Below the pieces are notes generated by a model. The model was not told the DNA's origin. It saw only the letters and a list, made by a program, of their open reading frames with translations, and did no database searches. From assembly GCF_004745955.1 (NCBI RefSeq), contig NZ_SRLD01000027.1, positions 1 through 64,000 on the forward strand: a stretch of 64,000 bases of DNA, given 5' to 3'. Made by a program: the position numbers and the translations under genes. This DNA is from Hymenobacter elongatus. GTDB lineage: Bacteria > Bacteroidota > Bacteroidia > Cytophagales > Hymenobacteraceae. This document shows, one piece after another, positions 41,585 through 50,000 of the stretch. Numbering within the stretch: the stretch's first letter is position 1; the number at the start of each line of letters is the position of its first letter.

Positions 41585-41779
41585 ATTAATAGATTTTATA
41601 AGTCTCCTAGGATGCTCTCACCAGCTACTTGAGCAGCACCCGACACAGCCCAACGAGTAACCCGTTAGCGGGATAACAGCGGCCACAACAGCTTCAGGGG
41701 TTATAAAAGCTATTCTTTAGCCTGCTAGCTAGCTTACAGTCCAGCTGAGCAGTTACGCGAACTAATAGGTTTTATAAGC
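41585..41779. repeat. Distal and inverted iteron copies
   Basis: A perfect iteron in opposite orientation at 41760-41779 (minus strand GCTTATAAAACCTATTAGTT), a degenerate inverted copy at 41585-41604 and a degenerate direct copy at 41701-41718. They lie 280-470 bp from the main array. Inverted copies are typical of negative control or handcuffing sites. Between them the DNA is AT-rich with A-runs, a possible unwinding region. The stretch 41780-42154 shows no supported gene. Confidence 0.75.
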
Positions 41780-42154
41780 CAGAATGCGTGATACACACAC
41801 CTGGCTGCAGGTTATTGAGTGCTATACGAGGGCCCAACGAGGCATTGTCCCGGTTACCTGAAACCCGCAGCGCCCGTAAGCTACCAGGGACTAATAAGTG
41901 GCTTCTACGTAGCCCTAAAGTGCATTTGGTCGTAGGCGGAACCGCTTTGACTTATTTCCTTTGCCCCGGAAACCCCCAGCTGCTACTAACCTAGCTTGTG
42001 AGGATACGACCACTTTGCCGCTGATGACCCTGGGCTATTCTCAAAGCGTAGCAACCTTCCTGCCATATGCTTGTCGACATGAATGCACTGCACACCCTGC
42101 CCAATGTAATCCATGCCCTACCTTTTCACCTCTACGATGATGTAAAGCGCCAGT

Positions 42155-44536
42155 TTATGGAGTAGGCCGATGATACTCTACGCCTTGCTCGTGCAGGGCC
42201 TGAATGAATTTCTCCGCTTGCCGGATACGATCGCGCGAGGCGGTGGCTGGCAGTAGCCAAGTGCCCTCGGCCGTGGGGCGCAAGCGGAAAGACGCCTGCA
42301 GCCCAGCGGGCGGGGCGTAGTTAGTGGGCAGCAATAGTACCCAGGCATTATCCCGGCAAGTCAGTGCCGGCGTAGTTTTTTGCTTCCGTACGCCCTTTAA
42401 ATGGTGGAGCCACAGTGGGCTGGGCCAGTCGCCATAGGTCCATTGGGTATCTGCCGGACCGACCACATCGGCGACATGACCACGCAACATAATGCTACGC
42501 ACTAAGGGATTGATATGCCAGCCTTTGATGGAGGGTTTGCTCAACAGCCGCAGCTCAAAATTAGAGTTCCAGGCAAACGACCCCAGCGAGTTGGCGGTCA
42601 TTTCAGCATATTTAACGAAGTAGTAGCGCCAAGTGTCGCGTTGCTGCTGGTCGCGCAGCCAGTTGGTTATTAACCGACTTAGCTTAGCAGTGGGGGTGCT
42701 GCCGGTTGCGGCGGCGTATGCTTGCAGAAACTCCGGCAGCAGGTTGGGCTGGTTGGCTTCCAGGTCAGTGGCCAGGATAAGGTACCAGTCCCGGTCATTG
42801 CCGAAGTAATACTTTCGGCCACCGCCGGTCCCGCGACCCTGGGTGCGGCGGTAGTCGCCTGCTGTGAGCCAGGCTCGGATGATGAGGCTTTGTGGCAGCG
42901 TCGGCCCCCAAATGTCGCGCACGGCAGCGGCGAAGGCCTGCAGGTGGGCAGCGTTTGCATCGGGATGCAGGTTGTGCAAGTCGCCACGCAGCACGTCCTG
43001 GTTTTCCAATTCGTGCACGGCCGCCGCCAACTTCGGTGACTGGCGCAGCAGCGTGGCTTTCTGGCGTTCATGGGCTACGCCACGCTCGCGCAGGCCCGGC
43101 AGCGGCACGGCGGCGGCCAGCCGCTCGTATACGTCGGGCGAGCGGCCCTCGGCAGCAGTGGCCAGCGCGGCGCAGGCGTCGGCGAAAGCCGGCAGGTCGC
43201 GGGCGCGCAGGTCCGATTTCAGTACTGTGTCTTCCTGCTGACGGGTGCGCTCCAGCAGGTTGCGCAGCACCCGCAGCAGGTTGCGGGCATGGGGCAGGGC
43301 AAAAGCATCGGCCGCTACGGTAGCTCCGTAGGTGAGTAGGCCGAACAGCAACACTTGCTCTTGCAGCAAGGCAGCGGGGTCAGGAGCGGTGGAGGGGTCG
43401 CGCAGCAACTGGCCGAATAAGTCCACCTGCGAGTGGCCGAATAGCCGCACCCGCTCCGGCCCGGCCTTCTTCGTAAACAGCTCTTTCAGCAGCCCCGACA
43501 AACCCTGCGGGTGCGTTTTCTGAACGTGGGCCAGAAAATCCAGCGACCCAAACAGCAGGGCCACGCTTTCGGGCTGGTCGTATACGCGCTCAAACCAGGC
43601 GAAAGGCAGTGCGCCGGCGGTGGTCAGTTCTTTGAGCTGGGTGTCGGCGCGCAGGTCGGGGCGCCGGTAGGCCAGCATCCGGGTGAAGTAGTGCAGGTAG
43701 CGGCCGAAGCATTCGTCCACCACGGTCACGCCCGGGCGGCGGTGCTGCCAGAAAAAGTCGGTCCAAGCATTGTCGGCCTTCTGCCCGAACTCCCCGGCTC
43801 GGCCCTGGGCTTGTAGCAGCAAGTCAAACTGCGCTTTCCAGTTCTCAAACCCGGTCAGCGGCTTGCCGCGGGCGTTCATTTTCAGGTACAGGTCGTCGCT
43901 GAGACCCACGCGCTGCATTTCCAGCCAGTAGAAGCCCACAATCGGGCGGGCCGGGTCGGTGAGGCGCCCAAACCACGCCGCCTCGGCCCCAAAGGTGTCG
44001 TCGTGCAGCGCGTCGAGCACCACAAGCATGGCCGCCACCGTGGGGTCGTGTGCCCAGGCCGGCTGGTACCACGCTTGGTCGCACAGGGCTTGGCTGATGG
44101 TGGGATACTCCTGCCAGGCGGTGGGTGGGGTGCTCACCAGCCGGCGGCAAAAGTCGCGGGCGCTGCTGCGGGTTTCGTAGCTGAACTTGCCCAGCACGGC
44201 CTGCACGTCGGCGTCGGACAGGCGGCCGGCCCGCAGCGCCAAGTACCAGTGCAGCAAGAACAACGTGGTCAGGCGCTGCTGTCCATCGAGCGGCACGAAG
44301 CGGCGCGCTTGGTCCAGCTCGCCGTACACAAAATCCAGCGTCAGTGGCTGCTCGTGCGTCAACGCGTCGCGCAGGGCGGCCAGCAACCCGGTGCGCACGG
44401 CCGTAGCCTGCGCGTCGGGGCGGCCCTGGGCATAGTCGCGCTGAATGATGGGCACTTGCAGGTACCGCACCAAGGGTTTGCCCAGTTCGTCGGCGGCCGT
44501 CAGCAGCGACCAGAAAGTGTAGTGGTCAGTCTGCAT
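42155..44536 (-). CDS. DUF262 protein, second of a pair (GmrSD/SspE-like family)
   Basis: A 793-residue protein. The N-terminal DUF262 domain has VPIIQRDYAQGRPDA near 28-41 and the nucleotide-handling motif LDGQQRLTTLFLLHW with DGQQR at 84-88. A long helical middle follows. The C-terminal part (about 600-793) has WRYYFVKYAEMTANSLGSFA and WINPL-like sequence; I see no clear HNH motif. DUF262 proteins include GmrS, SspE and other modification-dependent restriction enzymes in which DGQQR mediates NTP hydrolysis. The start overlaps the upstream DUF262-HNH gene by 11 bp, so the two are co-translated and probably act as a complex. Confidence 0.8.
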   Translation of the reverse strand: MQTDHYTFWSLLTAADELGKPLVRYLQVPIIQRDYAQGRPDAQATAVRTGLLAALRDALTHEQPLTLDFVYGELDQARRFVPLDGQQRLTTLFLLHWYLALRAGRLSDADVQAVLGKFSYETRSSARDFCRRLVSTPPTAWQEYPTISQALCDQAWYQPAWAHDPTVAAMLVVLDALHDDTFGAEAAWFGRLTDPARPIVGFYWLEMQRVGLSDDLYLKMNARGKPLTGFENWKAQFDLLLQAQGRAGEFGQKADNAWTDFFWQHRRPGVTVVDECFGRYLHYFTRMLAYRRPDLRADTQLKELTTAGALPFAWFERVYDQPESVALLFGSLDFLAHVQKTHPQGLSGLLKELFTKKAGPERVRLFGHSQVDLFGQLLRDPSTAPDPAALLQEQVLLFGLLTYGATVAADAFALPHARNLLRVLRNLLERTRQQEDTVLKSDLRARDLPAFADACAALATAAEGRSPDVYERLAAAVPLPGLRERGVAHERQKATLLRQSPKLAAAVHELENQDVLRGDLHNLHPDANAAHLQAFAAAVRDIWGPTLPQSLIIRAWLTAGDYRRTQGRGTGGGRKYYFGNDRDWYLILATDLEANQPNLLPEFLQAYAAATGSTPTAKLSRLITNWLRDQQQRDTWRYYFVKYAEMTANSLGSFAWNSNFELRLLSKPSIKGWHINPLVRSIMLRGHVADVVGPADTQWTYGDWPSPLWLHHLKGVRKQKTTPALTCRDNAWVLLLPTNYAPPAGLQASFRLRPTAEGTWLLPATASRDRIRQAEKFIQALHEQGVEYHRPTP

Positions 44537-46364
44537 CGTGCGGAGCAGTTAGGTAGTTGACAAGTACGCGCCGGATTTCGGCTATGTAAGCGGCGCGGTC
44601 GGTGGCCGTCCAGTAGCTCAGGTGGTCGGGCTGCTGGGTGTAGTATTTGAGAAACACATTGCGCGTGGCGATAGGCACAAACTCGCCGGCCCGCTCCATG
44701 TTCAGAATGCGCTGGCGCTTCTGGGCAAACACGCCGTTGCTGAGCACGGCATTATGTTGGGTGCTCAGCAGGGCTAGGTTTTCGATACCGTGCAGGTTCG
44801 GTTCGCCCAGCAGCTCCAAGACGGTGAGCTGCACCTCTTTGAACTCCTCTTTCTCAATCACCTGCTTCGCGGCCAGCCTATTCAGACGCTCCAGCACTTC
44901 GGCGGCAGTAGGCGGGTCGGGGCGACCTTCCCCCTGCTCCGGGTCGTCCTCCTCGGGCAGCGGCCGGGGGCCGGGCAGCTTGGCCACGTAGGGGCGCACG
45001 TCGCCCAACCAGTTCACAAAGTCTTGGTGTCGCCGCAAACCTTTGTCGTTCTGCGCGTGAATGTGCTCCAGGCTCCACAGGTGCCGTTCGCTCTTGTAGT
45101 GCTGAAACGGAAAGCGGTAGCTGCCGCCTGCGTGCAGAGTTTCAATGTTGAACAGCAGCAGCACGTTGCGCAGTTGGGTTTTGTCCGCGCCATATTCCCA
45201 CTTGGTCAGGTCGCCGGCCACGGTGCACCGGATTTCTTCGCGCACGTATTCTGCAAACTCACGCTTGGTGCCGTCCCGTTGCGCCTGCAGCAGCTTTGTT
45301 AGAGGGGTGCCCACAGCAATCAGGTACCCCAGCTGGTGGTACCAGCGCGGGCTTGCGTACCAATCTTCCAGGGTCAGAAAAAGGTCTTTGATGTCGCCCC
45401 AGGCCGTCAGTAGCGCCTCCTTGCTGGCCCGCTGCAGGCGGTGGTTGAAGTAGCGGAAGGTAGCGTAGGCGTCGTTCCCTAGCAGCTTCTGCTCGTCGGG
45501 CGGGGGCGGGGTCAGTGCCTTGTGCAGTTCAAATAGAAATTCAATACGGGTAGGGTGTCGGCTGGCGCTTTGGTTGAGAAAAAACCACAGCTCCTCCTGG
45601 CGCAGGCGGACCTCCATCCGGTCCCAGTCGGCGGCCAGCTCCAGCTGCCGGCGCTCGAAGGCCAGGCGGCCGGCGTCGGTATCAGCGTCGTCAGCGGCCC
45701 GCTTCAGGAATAGCGCCTTGATTAGCTCAGCGTTGGTAAGCGGAATCTTGCCCGAGTTGAGGCGGATAAATGCTTGCTGCTCCTGGCCTTGCTCGCCGCC
45801 GGTCTCGGGCAGTTCATACCAGATAAGCTGGGTGTGTTTGAGTAAGGTCTGGTAAAGGTCAATGGCCGTCAGCGCTGGGTCGGGCTGATCTTTAAACCAC
45901 TTTTCTAAGCTTTCCCATGCTTGGTGCATAAACGTGAAGTCAATGTTGGCTTTAGCCTGCTCAGCTAGGTCGGCGGGCGGAGCGGGGTCGTTCAGGGCTT
46001 CCAGAAATCGCTGGCTGTCTGGCCGGGTGACGTAGCGCAACGTAAACAGGAGCCGGCCGCCACGCTGATACTGCTGCCGGATGTATCCGTAGAGCAGGTG
46101 CAACGTGGTCAGGCGCTGCTGCCCGTCAATCAGCTCATATTCCTGCCTACCCAGGGGCTTAATCAACACCGGTTGCAAGCAGTAGAACGTGTCGCTGCGG
46201 CTACGCTCGCGCACTTCCCCAAAGTACAGCAGGTCGTCCAGCAACTCCGTCACCTGCACTTCCGTCCACCGGTAGCCGCGCTGGTAGGGCGGCACCAGGA
46301 AGGTGAGGCCAGCCAGGTCGGCAATGCTTTTCAGACCAATGGTGTTTTCGGGGTTGACTAACAC
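44526..46364 (-). CDS. DUF262 plus HNH (DUF1524-like) nuclease
   Basis: A 612-residue protein. The N-terminal DUF262 domain contains VPPYQRGYRWTEVQV (25-39) and YELIDGQQRLTTLHLL with DGQQR at 80-84. The C-terminal nuclease-like region has LWSLEHIHAQND at about 430-441 and, 80-90 residues later, GIENLALLSTQHNAVLSNGV followed by FAQKRQRIL. This matches the His and Asn positions of DUF1524 HNH domains. The combination is that of GmrSD- and SspE-type enzymes that cut modified DNA. It is the first gene of the pair, with a canonical promoter upstream. Confidence 0.85.
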   Translation of the reverse strand: MLVNPENTIGLKSIADLAGLTFLVPPYQRGYRWTEVQVTELLDDLLYFGEVRERSRSDTFYCLQPVLIKPLGRQEYELIDGQQRLTTLHLLYGYIRQQYQRGGRLLFTLRYVTRPDSQRFLEALNDPAPPADLAEQAKANIDFTFMHQAWESLEKWFKDQPDPALTAIDLYQTLLKHTQLIWYELPETGGEQGQEQQAFIRLNSGKIPLTNAELIKALFLKRAADDADTDAGRLAFERRQLELAADWDRMEVRLRQEELWFFLNQSASRHPTRIEFLFELHKALTPPPPDEQKLLGNDAYATFRYFNHRLQRASKEALLTAWGDIKDLFLTLEDWYASPRWYHQLGYLIAVGTPLTKLLQAQRDGTKREFAEYVREEIRCTVAGDLTKWEYGADKTQLRNVLLLFNIETLHAGGSYRFPFQHYKSERHLWSLEHIHAQNDKGLRRHQDFVNWLGDVRPYVAKLPGPRPLPEEDDPEQGEGRPDPPTAAEVLERLNRLAAKQVIEKEEFKEVQLTVLELLGEPNLHGIENLALLSTQHNAVLSNGVFAQKRQRILNMERAGEFVPIATRNVFLKYYTQQPDHLSYWTATDRAAYIAEIRRVLVNYLTAPHDAD

Positions 46365-46436
46365 GCTAAGAATATTGATTTTAAATCGGTAAAGAGACGC
46401 TCATTTTAGTCGCCAATGATTGATAATGAGGTGCGG

Positions 46437-46466
46437 CAAAAATAGAGTAGTGTTTCAGCTTTGCAA
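46437..46466 (-). promoter_or_regulatory. Bacteroidota promoter of the DUF262 operon
   Basis: On the minus strand TATTTTTG (-7, 46437-46444) matches TAnnTTTG. TTG (-33, 46464-46466) lies 19 bp upstream, the usual spacing. The start codon is about 72 bp downstream. Confidence 0.6.
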
Positions 46467-46840
46467 CAGATAATCCAAGTTGAGGTGGCATCTGCCCAGC
46501 GCATGATCCAGATACAGTTTCAGCGCTGGCTACCGCTGTTTTTGCGGGTAGGCCATGTTGGCTCGGCCTATGGAGCAGCATCCTACACCGGACTACGTTT
46601 TTCCAAATGGATTGCTATTCGGCATTGCTAATTACTCACGCTTTGACCAAAGTCCTTTTCTGCCAGCAAGGGGCAGAAATGGGACATAATCCTACGCTAA
46701 TCTAGGTTTAACTGACGCAGCCGGCACACACGGTTGCGGTTAAGTAGTTGAAATATGGGGGAACAGCTAACTCAACTGACCTAGCGAGAATTTCTGTTTT
46801 TACTCTTGCGATGCCCCTAACATAAGTACCCGCTACTAGG

Positions 46841-47010
46841 AGGAGCGCAATTTTGAGGGTGCAGGACGCCATTAACCTGTAGTAGGGCGAGTTCATCGGC
46901 CAGATGGTGGGAACAGCGCGCACCTTCTTCTAGGGTGTCATCCCCCGGGCCGATGCCACGGCTGAGCGCTTCCCGCTGCACCCGGTGGCCACGTTCGACA
47001 CCGACGAGAA
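46841..47010 (+). pseudogene. Relic of a second VirD4/MobC coupling-protein gene
   Basis: The plus strand reads ERN, then after a frameshift RVQDAIN, two stop codons, GEFIGQMVGTARTFF, a stop, and RFPLHPVATFDTDE. The intact coupling protein at 31620-31780 reads ERNLVRLQDTITLETGEFIG, QTVETDQPFFQG and HYPLHPLATFEGG. Nucleotide similarity is also evident (GAGTTCATCGGCCAGA, GGCCACGTTCGA). So this is a broken 3'-terminal fragment with at least one frameshift and three stops. The rest of 46467-47058 shows no gene. Confidence 0.85.
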
Positions 47011-47058
47011 TAGTGCTGCCACGCTGTCGTTAGCGGTGCAGAAAAACTGCCTAAATTT

Positions 47059-50000
47059 TCATTCAGAAGTTGGAGTGTTTGTCATACTAACTAGCTGGTC
47101 AATAACTTCCTCTTGGATAAAAGGCACTTGCCCGAAGATTAAATCTGGCTCTCCTTCCAGTTTAGCTAACAAATGCCCCTTACCCAAGAGGCGTTCGGCA
47201 CCTTTCTGGCTCAAGGCAATCTCGGAAGTGCCTTCAGAATCGACTTTCAGAATTAGCCGGTTTCCTAGGTTCGTGCGCAATTGCATGGGCATCACATTCG
47301 CATCGGGACGCTGAGCCGCAAAGACCAGGTAAATACCTGCCGCGCGGGCTTTCACCCCCAAGCGAGACACAACACTGGTTACCTGCTGCTTATATTCATC
47401 CACCTGCATCCAGTCGGCAAATTCGTCGTGAATGAGCCAAATAACTGGCAAGCGTTTTTCCTCAACTATCTTTTTGTTGTACGCTGTGATATTCGCTGCC
47501 CGAGCCTCCCGGAACAATTTGTAGCGGGCTTCCATCTCGTCAACTAAAGCCAACAGCTCTACTAACGCTTGCTCTTGCTCAACGATGATGCTGCCTCCCT
47601 TAATGTGGGGCAATGGTTCGAGCGCAAAATAATCGACCCCTAGCTTCGGGTCGATTATGATCATTTGAGCTTGCGCGGGTGTATTGGTAGCCGCAATGCA
47701 GAGAATGATATTCTGCACCAGCACTGATTTGCCACTGCCGGTAGTGCCGGCAATCAGCGTGTGAGGGGCGTTCCGCTGAGGCGAGAGCGTTAGAATCTCG
47801 CCGTTGTCTTCCCGAATAGCAATGGCAAGCGTTTGATTGCCGTGAGTAGATTCAGGGTACCACCGGCTCCAGATATCTTCCAGCCGCACCACTTGGCGAT
47901 GGGGCCGCTCGATGGCGAGGGAAATGGCCCCAGACTCAGGTCGCACGGATACAACGCTCAGGCCGTAGGTCGTTTTGAACTCCACCTGCCGCTTCACCAC
48001 CTGGTCAACGGTAAGATTGGCATTGCCCTGGAAAGTAAGCAGCGCGGCGTTAGGTGTGAGTTTGCTTTGCTGAAGTTTCGCGTGTAGGTTAAATCCTTGC
48101 AAGGCTGCTTTCGTGCGCAGGGCTGTTGCATTCAGCCATTCCAAGTCAGCTAGGGCCTCGGGTTTTACCTGATCGGATTGGGGTAGTAACTGCTCAATTG
48201 CCAGGTAAGCCCATCGTGCGTCCACAGGCGGGGCAGAAGGGGAATCAGTGGGAGCGTTTACAACAGCCACCGGCACGGAGGTCGGATTAGGAACTGGCAT
48301 AGGAGGCGATGTAACATCACCTGGTATGGAAGCGTCAGTTCCACCTGCCAATGCAGCAACCGTTACCGAGGTAGCACCAGCTGCTGGCTGCACAAACGTT
48401 TGGCTTGCCCAAATGCTGGCATCACCATTTGCAGCGCGTACAGGCATAGGGTTTTGGTCTGTACGGTAACAATGCACTAGCTCCCGCACTTGGTCGAGCG
48501 AGAAAACTTCCTGGTAGGCATTGTCTGCTTCCGTAATCTGGCTGAAATCAGCGTCGTTTGATTCATTCTCCGGACCGGAAATGAAGACGTGGGAATACCC
48601 ACGCACACTGATATGGCATTTGCCTTGGCGAATAGCCAAGCGCCAGTCCGCAAGGTTTATACCCGCCCCGGCTGGAAATTGTACCCCATCCAATATCAAA
48701 TCGGATAAGCGGGCCAACCAAAGTGAACGGTCTAAACGCGCCGGAGCTCCAAACAAGGCCTCATTGATGCGTTTAAGGGTGTCTCGCAATTGGTTGCGAG
48801 ATGTACGCGCCCCAGCAATCAAGCCACCGCGGTCGATAAACTTCGCTTCACCGACAATAATCGTCAGTCGCAGCTCGCCGTCTTCACCCCGACTAGGGCT
48901 GAGCATGAGAATGTCCGCGAGTTGCTCTTCGCGCTGGCCTAGCCACTCGGCATAGTCGTCGAGGAAGTACCAACCAAAGTGCCCCTTTTCTCCACCCAAG
49001 TAGGTATGCATTTCCTGGCGAATCAAAAAGCAGCTGAGCACTACCCCCATCAATTCACTGGCGCTACGCCCGCGGCGGGCGGCACGCAGCACGATGTCAC
49101 CAGAAATCTTATTGGCTTCGGCAATAAAGCGTTCCGTAAGGTTCTGTTGGGCCAGCTTATCCAAGCCTAAATCCAGGCTGGCAATACGCCGTTGCACCAT
49201 AGACTGTAACAAGCCCAAAGAGGCGGTTGAGGACACAATCAGACTGCGCCCTTGGGTGGAGGACTGCTTGTAGCGAATAACGCGCACCTTGCGGTCTACC
49301 AACTGACGGCGGTCCAGCAATTCATCGTAGTTTACTACCCAGTGCCCCAGGTTGTGGGTTTCATCAAAGATGTGGCTCATCTTCTGGTCCTGAAAATCCA
49401 GCTGGCGCGCGGGCAGCAAACGCTTGGTAGTGTCCTGATCCCAGTTGCCCTTAACGAAAGTAGTAATGGCCGTCAGGTAGGCCCAGCCCTCCTCAGCTTG
49501 AGCTGGACAGCACAAATACACCACTGACTTCATATCACCCGTAGGGGCAGGCCGGCGACGCGACCAGTGAGCTGGCACTAGCTCCATTAGGGGGACTACG
49601 TGCGCATTCTCCTTGTACCAGTCTACTGTGGCATGGCGAGCAATGACGTCCTGTAGGAACACAATATCATTGGGCGGCCCCTCGTGCTCATTGGGTGCCG
49701 GAGCTTGGTCAGCTGAAATGCCAATGCGCAGCCGAGCCATAAAGTCACGGGTTGCTTCGCTGGTACTGTACGCATCCGGGTCAGAGTCTGAGGCTTCGAC
49801 AATACGCTCATAGAGAGGATGAAGCTTTTTAGGGTCGTGGTGACGCAGCACAATTTGGCACCGCACGTCTTCTTCTTCTTCGTGCATGGCGCCAATCCGG
49901 TCTACCACTGCCTGGGGCAAGCGGGCGGAATCGCAGTCATAGAGCACAACCGATAAGTTAGCGCTCTCGTGCGGTTGCAAGGCTAGGTAGCGAGCCACTA

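Noticed and set aside
41788..41994. 68-codon frame next to the distal iterons
   Set aside because: No protein-like pattern, no promoter seen; lies in the origin-flanking non-coding DNA.
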